A stretch of DNA of 64,000 nt. It comes from Bacteroidota bacterium (GTDB taxonomy: Bacteria > Bacteroidota > Bacteroidia > UKL13-3). The notes beneath the pieces are model-generated. The model searched no databases. It had not been told where the DNA came from and worked only from the letters and a program-made list of their open reading frames with translations. The first letter of the stretch is position 1. Each line of letters opens with the position of its first letter. Location of the stretch: assembly GCA_027491085.1 (NCBI GenBank), contig JAIXWW010000009.1:452329-516328 (forward strand), in the 5' to 3' direction. The position numbers were made by a program, and so were the translations under genes. This document shows, one piece after another, positions 24,566 through 34,151 of the stretch.

Positions 24566-27500
24566 CTATTGAATTACTATTGTTGATTTAAACGACTTAC
24601 CATTATTATTAAATAATAAATAGTAAACTCCTTTAGGTAAATTACTCATATCTATTGGAGTTTCTATATTGTTTATTGTTAACTTTCCAACCTCGCTTCC
24701 TAGAGAATTTATGATTGTAAGGTCACCTAGTATTAATATTGGTTCCTGACTTATATATAAAAATTTCCCATTGCTCGGATTAGGAATAGTTTTATTGGTG
24801 TTACCGTTTGTGTTTGTTTTTACTATAACAGTTTTTGATAGACTAAATTTACCATCAAAATCTACTTGCTTAATTCTATAATATAAATCAAAATTAAGTG
24901 CAGTTGCATCTAGGTTATCTGTGTAGTTATATTTATTTACTACCATTGAGTTACCACTACCTTTGATATTTATTTGTTCAGACCAATTTTGATTGTTTAG
25001 GGAACGCTCCACGGTAAAATAATCATTATTAACCTCACTTGCAGTTGACCAATTAAGCGTAACAGATTTAGCATTTCTATTTGCCTCAAAACTTTGCCAT
25101 TTAACCGGAAGCGTTGTTACAGGGCTTCCTGAATAACCTGAAGTTTGATATGCTGTATTACCTACAGCCCCATTATATTCATATACCGTAAATGTGTAAG
25201 CTGTGTTTTTTGTTAAACCTGTAATATTTACTGTATTACCTGTACCATTGTAAACTACAAAATTGTTGGCTCCTGTAGTATTTCCTTGGTTATATATGCT
25301 ATTGGCGCTGTAATTAGTCAAATTAACTGGTGCAACAGCAGCGGCAACTGATGGTCTGCATACAATTATTCGCGCCCCTCCACTTCCTTTTGTAATTGAA
25401 AGAGTTAAACTGGTGTTAGTTATGTTAGAAAATTGCATATTACTTGCATTTGTAAGAGGAACTCTTGTAACAAAAAAACGTGCATTGGGTCTACTAGTTG
25501 TTATTGCATTTGCAGTTGTACTAGTACATACTGTACTTGAATTATCAGCACGGAAATATGCACAAATCCCACTACTAAGTCCTGAAGTAGCAACTGTAAC
25601 TGTATTACCAGTCACACCTGTATTATTATTAGTAAAGCATATTTCAACTATAATATTTGAAGTGCCATTCCAATAAAATGGAGTACTAAAATTATGCATA
25701 TTCCAACCAGTGGTAGCAGTATAACTATTTGAAGCGTAAACTTGAGTTAGGCCACTAGCGACAAATGTAGTTGTTAGCACATTTAAAGCGGTTGTTCCCA
25801 TTTTAATATTAAAACCTGTTAAAGAGCCTGCTATTACAGATGATACGTTTAAACCAAATTGGCTAATTAACCCAGCTGTTAAACCTTGAGCTGCTAACTC
25901 ACTTGCCAAATAAATAATTTGATGACGTGCTCCTCCATAATAATTTCCATAAGGTGCAGGGTAGGTATTAGTTGCTAAGAGTAAATTTCCATTACCAATA
26001 TTAGTGTATTTTCCCATGGTAGAATCGCCAAGTGTAAAACCCGCTAAAGTTGCGTTTCCATAAGGAGTAACAACTTCTACTGACCCAGTACTTCCTGTGC
26101 CAACTATTGCAAACAATTTAGTATTTGAACTTAAAATAAAATTGCTTGAGGTGCCTCCTAATGAAACAGATGATGTACTTAATAAGTTGGTTCCATTAAT
26201 AGTGATTGTATCACCAGGGAAGCCAAGTGTTGGTGTAAATGAGGTTATAGTTGGTGGTGGTGGATTTCCAATAACAAATTGATTAGAAATATTAAAGAAA
26301 ATATTGTTAGAAGCTTGTATTAATATTCTAGCGCTATCTGAAGTTAAGTTTGGAATTGTAATTGTTTCGCTTCCATCATTTAAGGTTGAACTTATTAGTG
26401 TGTAACCATAATTTGCGCCATTATCAGTTGATAAAAGGATATCAACATAGGTGCAATTTACAGGAGCTGCATTTGTTCCATTTACATTCCATGTTACAGT
26501 ATAGTTTGAATTAGGTGGAACTGTTCCAACTGAATTAACTGTAAAAGGTCCTGAAGATGCAAATGTGATAGTACTATAGTTAACATCATAGTCTACACCT
26601 CCTCCTATTGATTGGTTATCACGAGCGGTTAATCTAAATTTAGCAGTTTGTGAAGCTGTAGGTAGTATTTCACCTATGGGAGTAGTTCCTGCCAATAAAT
26701 TTGCATAATTTGGAATTATTCGAGCTGATGAAGTGGTGGGTGAATACGACCTAAATCTTGGCCCAGGTGTAGGAGGGGTGCTTGGCGCTGAAGATGACCC
26801 TAAATCAAATTGTTCCCAATAATAAGTTAAAGGATCGCCATTTGGATCTGTGGCCGAGCCATTTAATATGAATGGCGTTCCTTTAGGAATTGTATTGCTT
26901 AAGCTATTTACTGTAGCAGTTGGTGGGTTATTTCCTGTTGGTGTAATCACTGCACATCCAGTAGACCCAGTTGCTCCAGTGGTAATGTTGGTGATTATTT
27001 CATCAAAGTTAACGGTATGAAAATATGGGTCGCTATGTGGTTGTAAATCTTGTGGAGAACATATACCAGCATAAGCCATAATCGTGCTTCCGCTTCCGGG
27101 TTCATAAGCAGTAGAGGCATTTCTATTTCCACCAGAACATGAACCAGTATTACCATTAAAAGAGTGATTACCTCCAAATTGGTGCCCCATTTCATGAGCT
27201 ACGTAATCTATATCAAATGGATCGCCAATAGGAGCGCTCGATCCAGTTACACCTTGTGCTTTTAAAGTCGAAGAACAAACCGAGGCTAGCATGGCAACTC
27301 CACCACCACCAGTGCTAAACACATGGCCCATATCATAATTTGCGCTACCAATTACGCTTGTTAAAGTGTTTTGATTTTGACCTAACATATTACTACCACT
27401 TGTGTTTGTATATGGATCCGTACTTGCGTTGGTATATATTATTGAGGTGTTGTTAGCAATCAAATTAAAGCTGATGCCTAATTCAGTTCTATACACTGCT

Positions 27501-28249
27501 GTAACTCTATTTAAAGTGGTAACTTGTGCTGAAAGTACCGAAGCTACAGTGCCACCATGATATGCTGAATACTCACCAGTAGCTGCTATTGCTATGCGAT
27601 AGGTGAACAATTGTGTTCCGTTACTTCTATTGACTGGTTTGTTTACTATTATATCAGGAATTGAATTGTTAGGAGTATTATTATTGGGGCTGAGCGTTTG
27701 ATTATTTTTTAAAACACCTTCTTCATAAAACACTTTTTTAGAAATGAAGTCTTTTTTGTAATATGAAATATAAAAATCAGTTGTAGATTTTGCATAAGGG
27801 TCGATAAAATAACAACCATTAGGCGACAATATCATACCATGAAAGCCCTTTTCAGTGTAGTCTATTCTTCCATTAGCATATATATCATCAATTCCTTGGC
27901 ATGCAAAAGTTTGTATTTGCGGATATTTATCAGCCAAAGGCTTTTCCATTATGGAAGATTTATATACATAAAATCTACTAAATCCTCCATTGGGCAAGGG
28001 CAATTCAATAATTAATTTATTGGTTTTAGCCTCGGGTGTAAATTCGGCAGGTGCATTAGCTAACTGTTTTTTAAAACTAGCTAAATCCAACTGGTAAGTA
28101 CCATATTTTTGAGGTACAATTTGCCTATCTTCTTGGTTTATTGAGGTAGGTTCTTGAACAATCTGCCAATGGTTTGATTGAGCAAATGAATTACTAAAAC
28201 TAATACAAAAGGTTGTTATCAGTATAAAGTACTTAAAGTAAATTTTCAT
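24566..28249 (-). CDS. T9SS-exported reprolysin-like zinc metallopeptidase
   Basis: 1227 aa from the ATG giving MKIYFKYF; an ATG three codons upstream is less signal-peptide-like. The signal peptide ends near SFAQ. After a ~190-residue propeptide the catalytic domain carries HEMGHQFGGNH at residues 352-362 and the Met-turn region STIMAYAGIC, the metzincin pattern of reprolysin-like enzymes. Then come an Ig-like bridge with VNSLSNTIPKGTPFILNGSA, an IPT/TIG-like domain (PTITSFTPTLGFPGDTITINGTNLL), a fibronectin-III-like region and a C-terminal type A sorting domain (IPNPSNGKFLYIS ... IDMSNLPKGVYYLLFNNNGKSFKSTIVIQ). It should act outside the cell as a protease. Confidence 0.92.
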   Translation of the reverse strand: MKIYFKYFILITTFCISFSNSFAQSNHWQIVQEPTSINQEDRQIVPQKYGTYQLDLASFKKQLANAPAEFTPEAKTNKLIIELPLPNGGFSRFYVYKSSIMEKPLADKYPQIQTFACQGIDDIYANGRIDYTEKGFHGMILSPNGCYFIDPYAKSTTDFYISYYKKDFISKKVFYEEGVLKNNQTLSPNNNTPNNSIPDIIVNKPVNRSNGTQLFTYRIAIAATGEYSAYHGGTVASVLSAQVTTLNRVTAVYRTELGISFNLIANNTSIIYTNASTDPYTNTSGSNMLGQNQNTLTSVIGSANYDMGHVFSTGGGGVAMLASVCSSTLKAQGVTGSSAPIGDPFDIDYVAHEMGHQFGGNHSFNGNTGSCSGGNRNASTAYEPGSGSTIMAYAGICSPQDLQPHSDPYFHTVNFDEIITNITTGATGSTGCAVITPTGNNPPTATVNSLSNTIPKGTPFILNGSATDPNGDPLTYYWEQFDLGSSSAPSTPPTPGPRFRSYSPTTSSARIIPNYANLLAGTTPIGEILPTASQTAKFRLTARDNQSIGGGVDYDVNYSTITFASSGPFTVNSVGTVPPNSNYTVTWNVNGTNAAPVNCTYVDILLSTDNGANYGYTLISSTLNDGSETITIPNLTSDSARILIQASNNIFFNISNQFVIGNPPPPTITSFTPTLGFPGDTITINGTNLLSTSSVSLGGTSSNFILSSNTKLFAIVGTGSTGSVEVVTPYGNATLAGFTLGDSTMGKYTNIGNGNLLLATNTYPAPYGNYYGGARHQIIYLASELAAQGLTAGLISQFGLNVSSVIAGSLTGFNIKMGTTALNVLTTTFVASGLTQVYASNSYTATTGWNMHNFSTPFYWNGTSNIIVEICFTNNNTGVTGNTVTVATSGLSSGICAYFRADNSSTVCTSTTANAITTSRPNARFFVTRVPLTNASNMQFSNITNTSLTLSITKGSGGARIIVCRPSVAAAVAPVNLTNYSANSIYNQGNTTGANNFVVYNGTGNTVNITGLTKNTAYTFTVYEYNGAVGNTAYQTSGYSGSPVTTLPVKWQSFEANRNAKSVTLNWSTASEVNNDYFTVERSLNNQNWSEQINIKGSGNSMVVNKYNYTDNLDATALNFDLYYRIKQVDFDGKFSLSKTVIVKTNTNGNTNKTIPNPSNGKFLYISQEPILILGDLTIINSLGSEVGKLTINNIETPIDMSNLPKGVYYLLFNNNGKSFKSTIVIQ

Positions 28250-28338
28250 AGCTTGCAATATTGTAAAAAAATCTAATTATCTATACATCAATGCTGTTTA
28301 TATGCTAAATATCAATTTTTTAAAAATATGATAATAGA

Positions 28339-29133
28339 TTAATGAAAGTTTTTTTGGATTACCTCAAAAAAACTTGGATACAAAACAGCTGATGAAGCTA
28401 TTAATGTTTTATCAAAAACATAATTTTTATCGCCTGAAAAAGTAGAAATGATTCCTCCGGCTTGTTGCACTATAAATGCTCCCCCAGCTACATCCCAAGG
28501 GTGTAATCCATACTCAAAAAAACCATCAAAACGGCCGCATGCAGTATAAGCTAAATCTACTGCTGCACTACCCATTCTGCGCATACCTTGTGTATTTACC
28601 ATCAAGTATTTTAGAGTAGCTAAATATTTTTCCATTACTTCAAAATCATAATAAGGAAAACCAGTAGCTAAAAGCGACTGACTCAATTTATCATTTTGTT
28701 TTACGTATATAGGTTGGTTATTTAAGTATGCTTTACTTCCTTTCCATGCATAAAACATTTCCTTTCTATTGCATTCATAAACAATACCTAATACTAATTC
28801 ATTGTTTTGCATTAATCCAATGCTAACACTAAAAACTGGCAAACTATGGATAAAATTTGTAGTACCATCAAGCGGGTCAATAATCCACATAAACTCTTTT
28901 TCTTCAGTGGCAATTGTTGATTCTTCTGTTATGAAGCCAGCTTGTGGGAGCAACTTTTGAAGTCCTGAAACAAGCATCTCTTCCGCTGTTTTATCTACAT
29001 AACTTACTAATTGATTGAATGTTTTCTCTTCTACTTTGTCATAAGTAAATGTCTTTCTTTCTAGCATTATAAATAAGCCCGCCTCTTGGGCCAATGTGCA
29101 AGTATCAATGCATAATTTCTCAAAGTTTATCAT
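28339..29133 (-). CDS. Inositol monophosphatase family protein
   Basis: 264 aa, the family length. Mg-binding motifs: E70/E71 in GFITEES, D86 and D89 in WIIDPLDGTTNFIHSLP, and the C-terminal HPWDVAGGAFIVQQAGG. It hydrolyses inositol phosphates or related sugar or nucleotide phosphates such as PAP; the exact substrate cannot be told apart here. It is a single gene in the minus direction, divergent from the VOC gene. Confidence 0.9.
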   Translation of the reverse strand: MINFEKLCIDTCTLAQEAGLFIMLERKTFTYDKVEEKTFNQLVSYVDKTAEEMLVSGLQKLLPQAGFITEESTIATEEKEFMWIIDPLDGTTNFIHSLPVFSVSIGLMQNNELVLGIVYECNRKEMFYAWKGSKAYLNNQPIYVKQNDKLSQSLLATGFPYYDFEVMEKYLATLKYLMVNTQGMRRMGSAAVDLAYTACGRFDGFFEYGLHPWDVAGGAFIVQQAGGIISTFSGDKNYVFDKTLIASSAVLYPSFFEVIQKNFH

Positions 29134-29201
29134 GTTGCTAATTTAGTAAAATAAAAGAATTATAATTTACATTTGAACGAGAAAACTTATTCTTAAATAT
29201 T

Positions 29202-29558
29202 ATGCTAACTGCTGTTAATCCTAAATTACCAATGCGCAATAAGGACGCAACAAGAAATTTCTATATCACAAAATTAGGTTTTAAAGAATTTGGAAATGCC
29301 GATTTTGATGGTTACTTAATGCTAGAAATAGATGAAATTCAAATTCACTTTTTTGAATTTAAAGAACTTGACCCACTAAAAAATTATGGGCAAATTTATA
29401 TTAGAACAATTGATATTGAAAAATGGTATCAATCATTGTTAGAACGAAAAGTAGAAATACATCCTGAAGGTGATTTAACAATAAAGCCATGGGGGCAGTA
29501 TGAGTTTTCTCTACTTGATCCTGATAACAACCTGTTAACTTTTGGACAAACTATTTAA
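29202..29558 (+). CDS. VOC (glyoxalase/bleomycin resistance) family protein
   Basis: 118 aa with two beta-alpha-beta-beta-beta modules: VNPKLPMRNKDATRNFYITKLGFKEFG ... LEIDEIQIHFFEF, then IYIRTIDIEKWYQSLLERKV ... WGQYEFSLLDPDNNLLTFGQ. The length and the WGQYEFSLLDPDNN end resemble bleomycin-binding proteins, which sequester drugs without catalysis. Actual drug binding is not implied by sequence alone. It converges on the GlxA-type regulator gene. Confidence 0.85.
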   Translation: MLTAVNPKLPMRNKDATRNFYITKLGFKEFGNADFDGYLMLEIDEIQIHFFEFKELDPLKNYGQIYIRTIDIEKWYQSLLERKVEIHPEGDLTIKPWGQYEFSLLDPDNNLLTFGQTI

Positions 29559-29619
29559 TTATTTTAGCTATTTTGTTTTATAAAGAAACATATTTAAATA
29601 AATTAAATAGTTTCTTTAT
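29548..29619. repeat. Nested inverted repeats at a convergent gene end
   Basis: AAACTATTTAATT (29548-29560) is mirrored exactly at 29601-29613, and ATAAAGAAAC (29580-29589) is mirrored at 29610-29619. The two pairings share bases 29610-29613 and exclude each other. Both stop codons lie in the outer arms. It may work as a weak bidirectional terminator. Confidence 0.5.
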
Positions 29620-30583
29620 TGTACTTACGTTTATACTCTAACGGAGATAAGCCAGTAATTTTTCTAAACACCTCCCTAAAAGCTTTTACATCGGTATAAC
29701 CTACTTCGTACATTACTTCAGTTATTGTTTTTCTATTTGTTTCAAATGCTTTTTTTGCGGCTTCAATTTTTACTCTTTGCGCATATTCAATGGGTGTATT
29801 TCCAGTAGCCTTAACAAATCGCCTATCAAAACTTCGCCTTCCCACATTTAACTTTGATGATAAATATTCAATTGAAATTTTATCTTCAATATTTTTTTCT
29901 ATGAATAATTGGGCTTGCAGCACCATTTCATCGCTATGTTGTTTTTGCCCAGTAAATATGGTAAACTCCGATTGGGTGTTTCTATCCATTTCTATTTGAA
30001 ATATTTTAGCACAAAAAACCGCTGTTTGCCTGTCAAAATATTTTTCCACTAAATAAATCATCAAGTTTAAAAAAGAATAGGCTCCTCCATTGGTACAAAT
30101 ACCTGCTTCATCAGTTATTAAGTTGTCAGTTTGTAAATTTACTTTAGGAAACATTTGCTTAAAACTATTAGCGGCCGACCAATGCGTAGAACAAACCTTA
30201 CCATCCATTAAACCAGTAGCTGCTAGTAAAAATGCCCCTGTACAAATACTGGCTATTTCTGCACCGCTTTTGTATTGCTTTTCAATCCAATTTATGAGTT
30301 CCTTGTTTTGATTAATGCCATCCTCAAAATGATGATTGAGCGATGGAATAATAATTAAATTGGATTGACTAATATGATCGATATGAGTGTGTGGTTTTAC
30401 CGAAAATAAACCATCAAAATAATTGACAGTTTGTGCGCTACCTACCAACTGAATAGTAAATTTGGGGGCATTGCCTAACTGCTGCCAATAATGATTAGCC
30501 CGGGTAAATATTTTATAAGCACCAACTAAACTGCTCAGGTTATTTCCCTCTCCGTTTGGTACCAATATGCTTAAATGTTTCAT
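29603..30583 (-). CDS. GlxA-type transcriptional regulator, DJ-1/PfpI plus AraC
   Basis: 326 aa from the ATG giving MKHLSILVPNGEG. The frame is open to 30709, but a good promoter (30598-30628) sits inside that extension and family proteins begin at this point. The N-terminal ~190 residues form a DJ-1/PfpI-like amidotransferase fold (ASICTGAFLLAATGLMDGKVCSTHW). The C-terminal ~100 residues are AraC helix-turn-helix (LSSKLNVGRRSFDRRFVKATGNTPIEYAQ, then TITEVMYEVGYTDVKAFREVFRKITGLSP). It probably controls the divergent DinB/SRPBCC pair, as often seen for such neighbours. Confidence 0.9.
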   Translation of the reverse strand: MKHLSILVPNGEGNNLSSLVGAYKIFTRANHYWQQLGNAPKFTIQLVGSAQTVNYFDGLFSVKPHTHIDHISQSNLIIIPSLNHHFEDGINQNKELINWIEKQYKSGAEIASICTGAFLLAATGLMDGKVCSTHWSAANSFKQMFPKVNLQTDNLITDEAGICTNGGAYSFLNLMIYLVEKYFDRQTAVFCAKIFQIEMDRNTQSEFTIFTGQKQHSDEMVLQAQLFIEKNIEDKISIEYLSSKLNVGRRSFDRRFVKATGNTPIEYAQRVKIEAAKKAFETNRKTITEVMYEVGYTDVKAFREVFRKITGLSPLEYKRKYNKETI

Positions 30584-30597
30584 AAATAATTTTTTGT

Positions 30598-30628
30598 CAA
30601 AATTAGGATGTTGTACTGTCTCAATCAA
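30598..30628 (-). promoter_or_regulatory. Promoter of the GlxA-type regulator
   Basis: Minus-strand TAATTTTG at 30598-30605 with TTG at 30626-30628, a 20-bp gap. The leader would be about 10 nt to ATG 30583. This supports the shorter start of the regulator. Confidence 0.55.
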
Positions 30629-30676
30629 CCCGTTAAAATGTCGTTTTTGCACCACCTGCTTAATAATGTAAGACAA

Positions 30677-30684
30677 TACTTTTG
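30677..30684 (+). promoter_or_regulatory. Candidate -7 box of the DinB-SRPBCC pair
   Basis: TACTTTTG matches TAnnTTTG and lies 23 bp before ATG 30708. The nearest TTTG upstream is 27 bp away, longer than usual, which would fit an activator-dependent promoter. Confidence 0.4.
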
Positions 30685-30707
30685 AATTACTAATTTTTAT
30701 AAAAAAC

Positions 30708-31187
30708 ATGACACAAACAGAAATAGCCGTAAAAATGGTATTAGATAGATGGAATGCATCTATTAAAAATGTTGATACCCTACTTGGATTATTAAACGAT
30801 GAAAAACTACTAAAAGAGATTGCTCCTGGTAAAAATAGGGGTATTTATATTCTAGGACATTTAATTGCCGTTCACGATGACATGATCATTTTACTTAATA
30901 TGGGCGAAAAAGTTTACCCCGAACTGAATGAGCCATTCATTAAATTGGCAGATAAAGCTACTGATAAAATACCAGCTTTAGCTGAATTAAGGGCTTATTG
31001 GACTAACCAATGTAACATAATGAATGAGCAATTTAGTGCCATGAAACCCACAGATTGGTTTGAAAAACACACTGCTGTAACTGCCGAAGATTTTGAAAAA
31101 GAACCTATCCGAAATAAATTAAATATTATAATAACCAGAACTTCGCATTTACAATACCATTTGGGGCAATTACAATTACTTAAATAA
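30708..31187 (+). CDS. DinB family protein
   Basis: 159 aa, helical. Spaced histidines, GIYILGHLIAVHDDM near residue 50 and TRTSHLQYHLGQLQLL at the C-terminus, give the three-His metal site of DinB/YfiT-like proteins. Some relatives are thiol transferases; the activity here is unknown. It is separated by 8 bp from the SRPBCC gene and divergent from the GlxA-type regulator. Confidence 0.8.
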   Translation: MTQTEIAVKMVLDRWNASIKNVDTLLGLLNDEKLLKEIAPGKNRGIYILGHLIAVHDDMIILLNMGEKVYPELNEPFIKLADKATDKIPALAELRAYWTNQCNIMNEQFSAMKPTDWFEKHTAVTAEDFEKEPIRNKLNIIITRTSHLQYHLGQLQLLK

Positions 31188-31195
31188 GCAGCAAC

Positions 31196-31639
31196 ATGGA
31201 ATTAAATAGTTATACCACCACTATAGTAGTTAACCAATCGGCCAACGAAGTGTATAATGCCATAAACAATGTAAGGGCATGGTGGCATGGCGAAGTAGTT
31301 GGCACTGCCAATGCGCTAAATGATGAATTTGGATACAGAATGAAAGATATTCATTATTCCCTCCAAAAAGTGATAGAGTTAGTGCCCAATAAAAAAATTG
31401 TATGGTTGGTTACCGATAGTCAACTTAATTTTACTAATAATAAAACTGAATGGACAGGTACTGAAATTGTGTTTGAAATAATGGAGGAAGGAAATAAAAC
31501 AAAGGTTTGTTTTACGCATGTGGGTTTGGTACCAAAGTTTGAATGTTATGGAGGTTGTTCAAATGGCTGGAAAATGCTGATAGAACAAAGTCTTTATAGT
31601 TTAATTACAACTGGAAAAGGAATAGATGTATTCAATTAA
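31196..31639 (+). CDS. SRPBCC (START/AHSA1-like) family protein
   Basis: 147 aa helix-grip protein. The opening SYTTTIVVNQSANEVYNAINNVRAWWHGEVVGTANALNDEFGYR and the later EWTGTEIVFEIMEEGNKTKVCFTHVGLVP match SRPBCC proteins of the AHSA1 type, which bind hydrophobic ligands or modulate chaperones. GGCSNGWKMLIEQSLYSLI is the closing helix. It is the second gene of a two-gene unit. Confidence 0.85.
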   Translation: MELNSYTTTIVVNQSANEVYNAINNVRAWWHGEVVGTANALNDEFGYRMKDIHYSLQKVIELVPNKKIVWLVTDSQLNFTNNKTEWTGTEIVFEIMEEGNKTKVCFTHVGLVPKFECYGGCSNGWKMLIEQSLYSLITTGKGIDVFN

Positions 31640-31839
31640 ATAAAAATTTTAGCAATAAAGGTCTATTTTTCTTTTGTTTAAAATATCCTTCTGTATTCAA
31701 AGTTATACTTGTTTTATTTATGAATTGAGGTTGTTCTTATTCTAGGTCTCTTAATAACAAAACAGCATTGAAAGTGCATAAATTAAGGTTTTTAATGATG
31801 TTGTTAAGTTAGATTATTTTTCATAATAATTAATATTTT

Positions 31840-31858
31840 TCCTAATTCTAAATTAGGA
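31840..31858. promoter_or_regulatory. Inverted repeat upstream of gmhA
   Basis: TCCTAATT-CTA-AATTAGGA has perfect 8-bp arms, a size suited to a dimeric regulator. It lies 118 bp before gmhA in the 337-bp gap 31640-31976, which otherwise shows only AT-rich sequence and no gene. Confidence 0.35.
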
Positions 31859-31976
31859 TCGATATTTAAAAATTATGACCATATTTATTAAAAACGACTT
31901 TTTTATTAAGAAGGTTTATCATGAAGTTTTTTTTATAAAAATGTTTAATATTGACAAGTAAAAATTAAACCATTTC

Positions 31977-32543
31977 ATGAATAGCATAAAACAACACTTT
32001 GAGGAAGCACATAATGTATTAGCCCAATTTTTAAGCAATGATAAAAATTTTGAAGCCATTGAAAAGGCAGGTCAGTTAATGGTGGATTCAATTAAGGCTG
32101 AAGGTAAAATTTTAAGTTGTGGAAATGGAGGAAGCATGTGCGATGCTATGCATTTTGCGGAAGAATTAACTGGAAAATACAGGAACGACAGGCCTGCAAT
32201 AGCAGCCATTTCAATAAGTGATGCAAGCCATATAGCTTGTGTTGGAAATGACTATGGTTACGATTATGTTTTTAGCCGTTATCTAGAAGCCGTAGGCAGA
32301 AAAGGCGATGTTTTACTTGCTATATCAAGTAGTGGCAATTCTGTTAATGTAATTAATGCTATAGAAGTAGCTAGGAAAAAAGGTATAAAAATAGTTGGTT
32401 TAACAGGAAAAGATGGCGGTAAAATGGCCTCACTTTGCGATGTGGAAATACGCGCACCTCATAGTCAATACGCAGATAGAGCTCAAGAAATACATATTAA
32501 AGTTATACATTCATTGATAGACTTTATTGAACGCCATGTGTAA
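31977..32543 (+). CDS. gmhA: D-sedoheptulose-7-phosphate isomerase
   Basis: 188 aa SIS-domain protein. [24 protein letters not shown] is the phosphosugar loop of GmhA, and [24 protein letters not shown] plus [24 protein letters not shown] supply the second site and the C-terminal metal/His region. The enzyme converts sedoheptulose-7-phosphate to glycero-manno-heptose-7-phosphate, the entry into heptose synthesis for LPS or S-layer glycans. The GT9 glycosyltransferase at 41353-42438 could be a downstream user. No other heptose gene is adjacent. Confidence 0.88.
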   Translation: MNSIKQHFEEAHNVLAQFLSNDKNFEAIEKAGQLMVDSIKAEGKILSCGNGGSMCDAMHFAEELTGKYRNDRPAIAAISISDASHIACVGNDYGYDYVFSRYLEAVGRKGDVLLAISSSGNSVNVINAIEVARKKGIKIVGLTGKDGGKMASLCDVEIRAPHSQYADRAQEIHIKVIHSLIDFIERHV

Positions 32544-32584
32544 CAATATGGATAAATAAAATGAGGTAATTTAAAAGTAAAAAA

Positions 32585-32592
32585 TATTTTTG
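32585..32592 (+). promoter_or_regulatory. -7 box abutting the symporter start
   Basis: TATTTTTG is a full TAnnTTTG match only 5 bp before ATG 32598. If used, transcription would start at or inside the first codons, giving a nearly leaderless mRNA. Confidence 0.35.
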
Positions 32593-32597
32593 CCCAT

Positions 32598-34076
32598 ATG
32601 TCAATGTATCTCATTTTATTTTCGGTTATAGGCTATTTTGGATTGTTAATGCTAATAGCTTGGTACACCTCTAACAAGGCAGGCGAAAGCGGCTATTTTA
32701 CTGGAAATAAGCAATCACCTTGGTATATTGTGGCTTTTGGTTTAATTGGTGATTCACTCTCGGGAGTTACATTTATATCGGTGCCAGGTGCGGTGGCTAC
32801 TAATCAATTTAGCTATATGCAAATGGTGCTAGGCTATATTGTAGGTTATTTGGTAATAGCCCAATTTTTATTGCCTTTGTATTATAAGTTAAACCTTATT
32901 TCTATTTACTCTTATTTAGAGCAGCGTTTTGGTAAAATATCTCAAAAAACGGGTTCGTTGTTTTTTATTTTATCGCGTTTGGTGGGTGCAGCATTCAGGC
33001 TTTACATAGCTTTAATTGTATTAGATGTTTATTTTTTCAGTGCCTTTAATATTCCATTTTTTGTATCAGCTTTAATAGTAATTGGTTTAATTCTACTATA
33101 CACTTATAAAGGTGGTATCAAAACTTTGGTATGGACAGACACGCTTCAATCGGGATTTTTATTGGGGGGTGTGGCACTTTCAATATATGTAGTTTGTAGT
33201 CAATTAAATTACAGTTTGGTTGACGCTGTTATGGCTGTTAAAGAAAGCCCTATGAGTAAACTGTTTTTCTTTGATGATTGGATGAGCAAAAATAATTTCT
33301 TCAAACAGTTTTTAGGAGGCATGTTTATAGCTATTGCCATGACAGGCTTGGACCAAAATATGATGCAAAAAAACTTAAGCTGTAAAAGTTTAGAGGATGC
33401 ACAAAAGAATATCCGTTGGTTCAGTATTGTGGTAGTTTTTATCAATTTATTGTTTGTAAGTTTAGGAGTGTTATTATATCAATTTGCAGCAGCCAAAGGA
33501 ATTATCACACCTGAAAAAACAGACCAATTATTTCCGAATATTGCGTTGAATTATGTGGGCGGAATTGGAGCTATTGTTTTCATATTAGGAATCACTGCTG
33601 CTACTTTTAGCAGTGCCGATAGTGTATTAACAACACTTACCACTTCGTTTTGTATTGATATTTTAGGTTATGACGAAACACACGAAAGTAAAGAACACAA
33701 AAGCAATCGACATTTAATTCATATAGGTTTTGCGCTAGTATTATTTTTAATCATCATCATTTTTAAAGAGCTAAATAACGATGCTGTAATTAACCAAGTA
33801 TTTAGGTTTGCTGGCTATACTTATGGACCTTTATTAGGGTTATTTGCCTTTGGTTTGTTTAATAAAATTAGTGTAAAAGATAAGCTTGTTCCATTTGTTT
33901 GTTTGGCCGCGCCAATAATTTGTTACCAACTTGATACTTATTCAAAAGACTTATTTAATGGCTACCAATTTGGTCAAGAATTGTTAATTTTAAATGGAAT
34001 GCTTACTTTCTTTGGCCTTTGGCTTATTAAAAATAATAGGCAATTGGCAACTGGCAATAGTAAAATGAATCAATGA
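32598..34076 (+). CDS. Sodium:solute symporter family protein
   Basis: 492 aa with about 13 hydrophobic segments, fitting the SSS family (LeuT fold). Conserved parts are YFTGNKQSPWYIVAFGLIGDSLSGVTFISVPGAV (helix 2 region), YKGGIKTLVWTDTLQSGFLLGG and LGITAATFSSADSVLTTLTTSFCIDIL, which carries the Ser residues of the Na2 site. Substrates of this family include sugars, amino acids and sialic acids; none can be singled out. ATG 32604 is an alternative start two codons later. Confidence 0.9.
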   Translation: MSMYLILFSVIGYFGLLMLIAWYTSNKAGESGYFTGNKQSPWYIVAFGLIGDSLSGVTFISVPGAVATNQFSYMQMVLGYIVGYLVIAQFLLPLYYKLNLISIYSYLEQRFGKISQKTGSLFFILSRLVGAAFRLYIALIVLDVYFFSAFNIPFFVSALIVIGLILLYTYKGGIKTLVWTDTLQSGFLLGGVALSIYVVCSQLNYSLVDAVMAVKESPMSKLFFFDDWMSKNNFFKQFLGGMFIAIAMTGLDQNMMQKNLSCKSLEDAQKNIRWFSIVVVFINLLFVSLGVLLYQFAAAKGIITPEKTDQLFPNIALNYVGGIGAIVFILGITAATFSSADSVLTTLTTSFCIDILGYDETHESKEHKSNRHLIHIGFALVLFLIIIIFKELNNDAVINQVFRFAGYTYGPLLGLFAFGLFNKISVKDKLVPFVCLAAPIICYQLDTYSKDLFNGYQFGQELLILNGMLTFFGLWLIKNNRQLATGNSKMNQ

Positions 34077-34083
34077 TAAATTG

Positions 34084-34104
34084 CCGTTTGGCTTTAGCCA
34101 ACGG
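34084..34104. repeat. Small GC-rich hairpin after the symporter gene
   Basis: CCGTTTGGC and GCCAACGG pair around a TTTA loop with one bulge. There is no T-run, so terminator function is weak; it may be a REP-like remnant. Confidence 0.4.
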
Positions 34105-34151
34105 AATGAGAAAAAACTAAGTACTATAAACTAAGAACTGTGAAATAAATA

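Noticed and set aside
29603..30709. Longer 368-aa form of the GlxA-type regulator
   Set aside because: The extra N-terminal 42 codons contain a good promoter for the shorter form and would overlap the divergent DinB start.
34084..34104. Terminator after the sodium symporter
   Set aside because: The stem has a bulge and no T-run follows on either strand.
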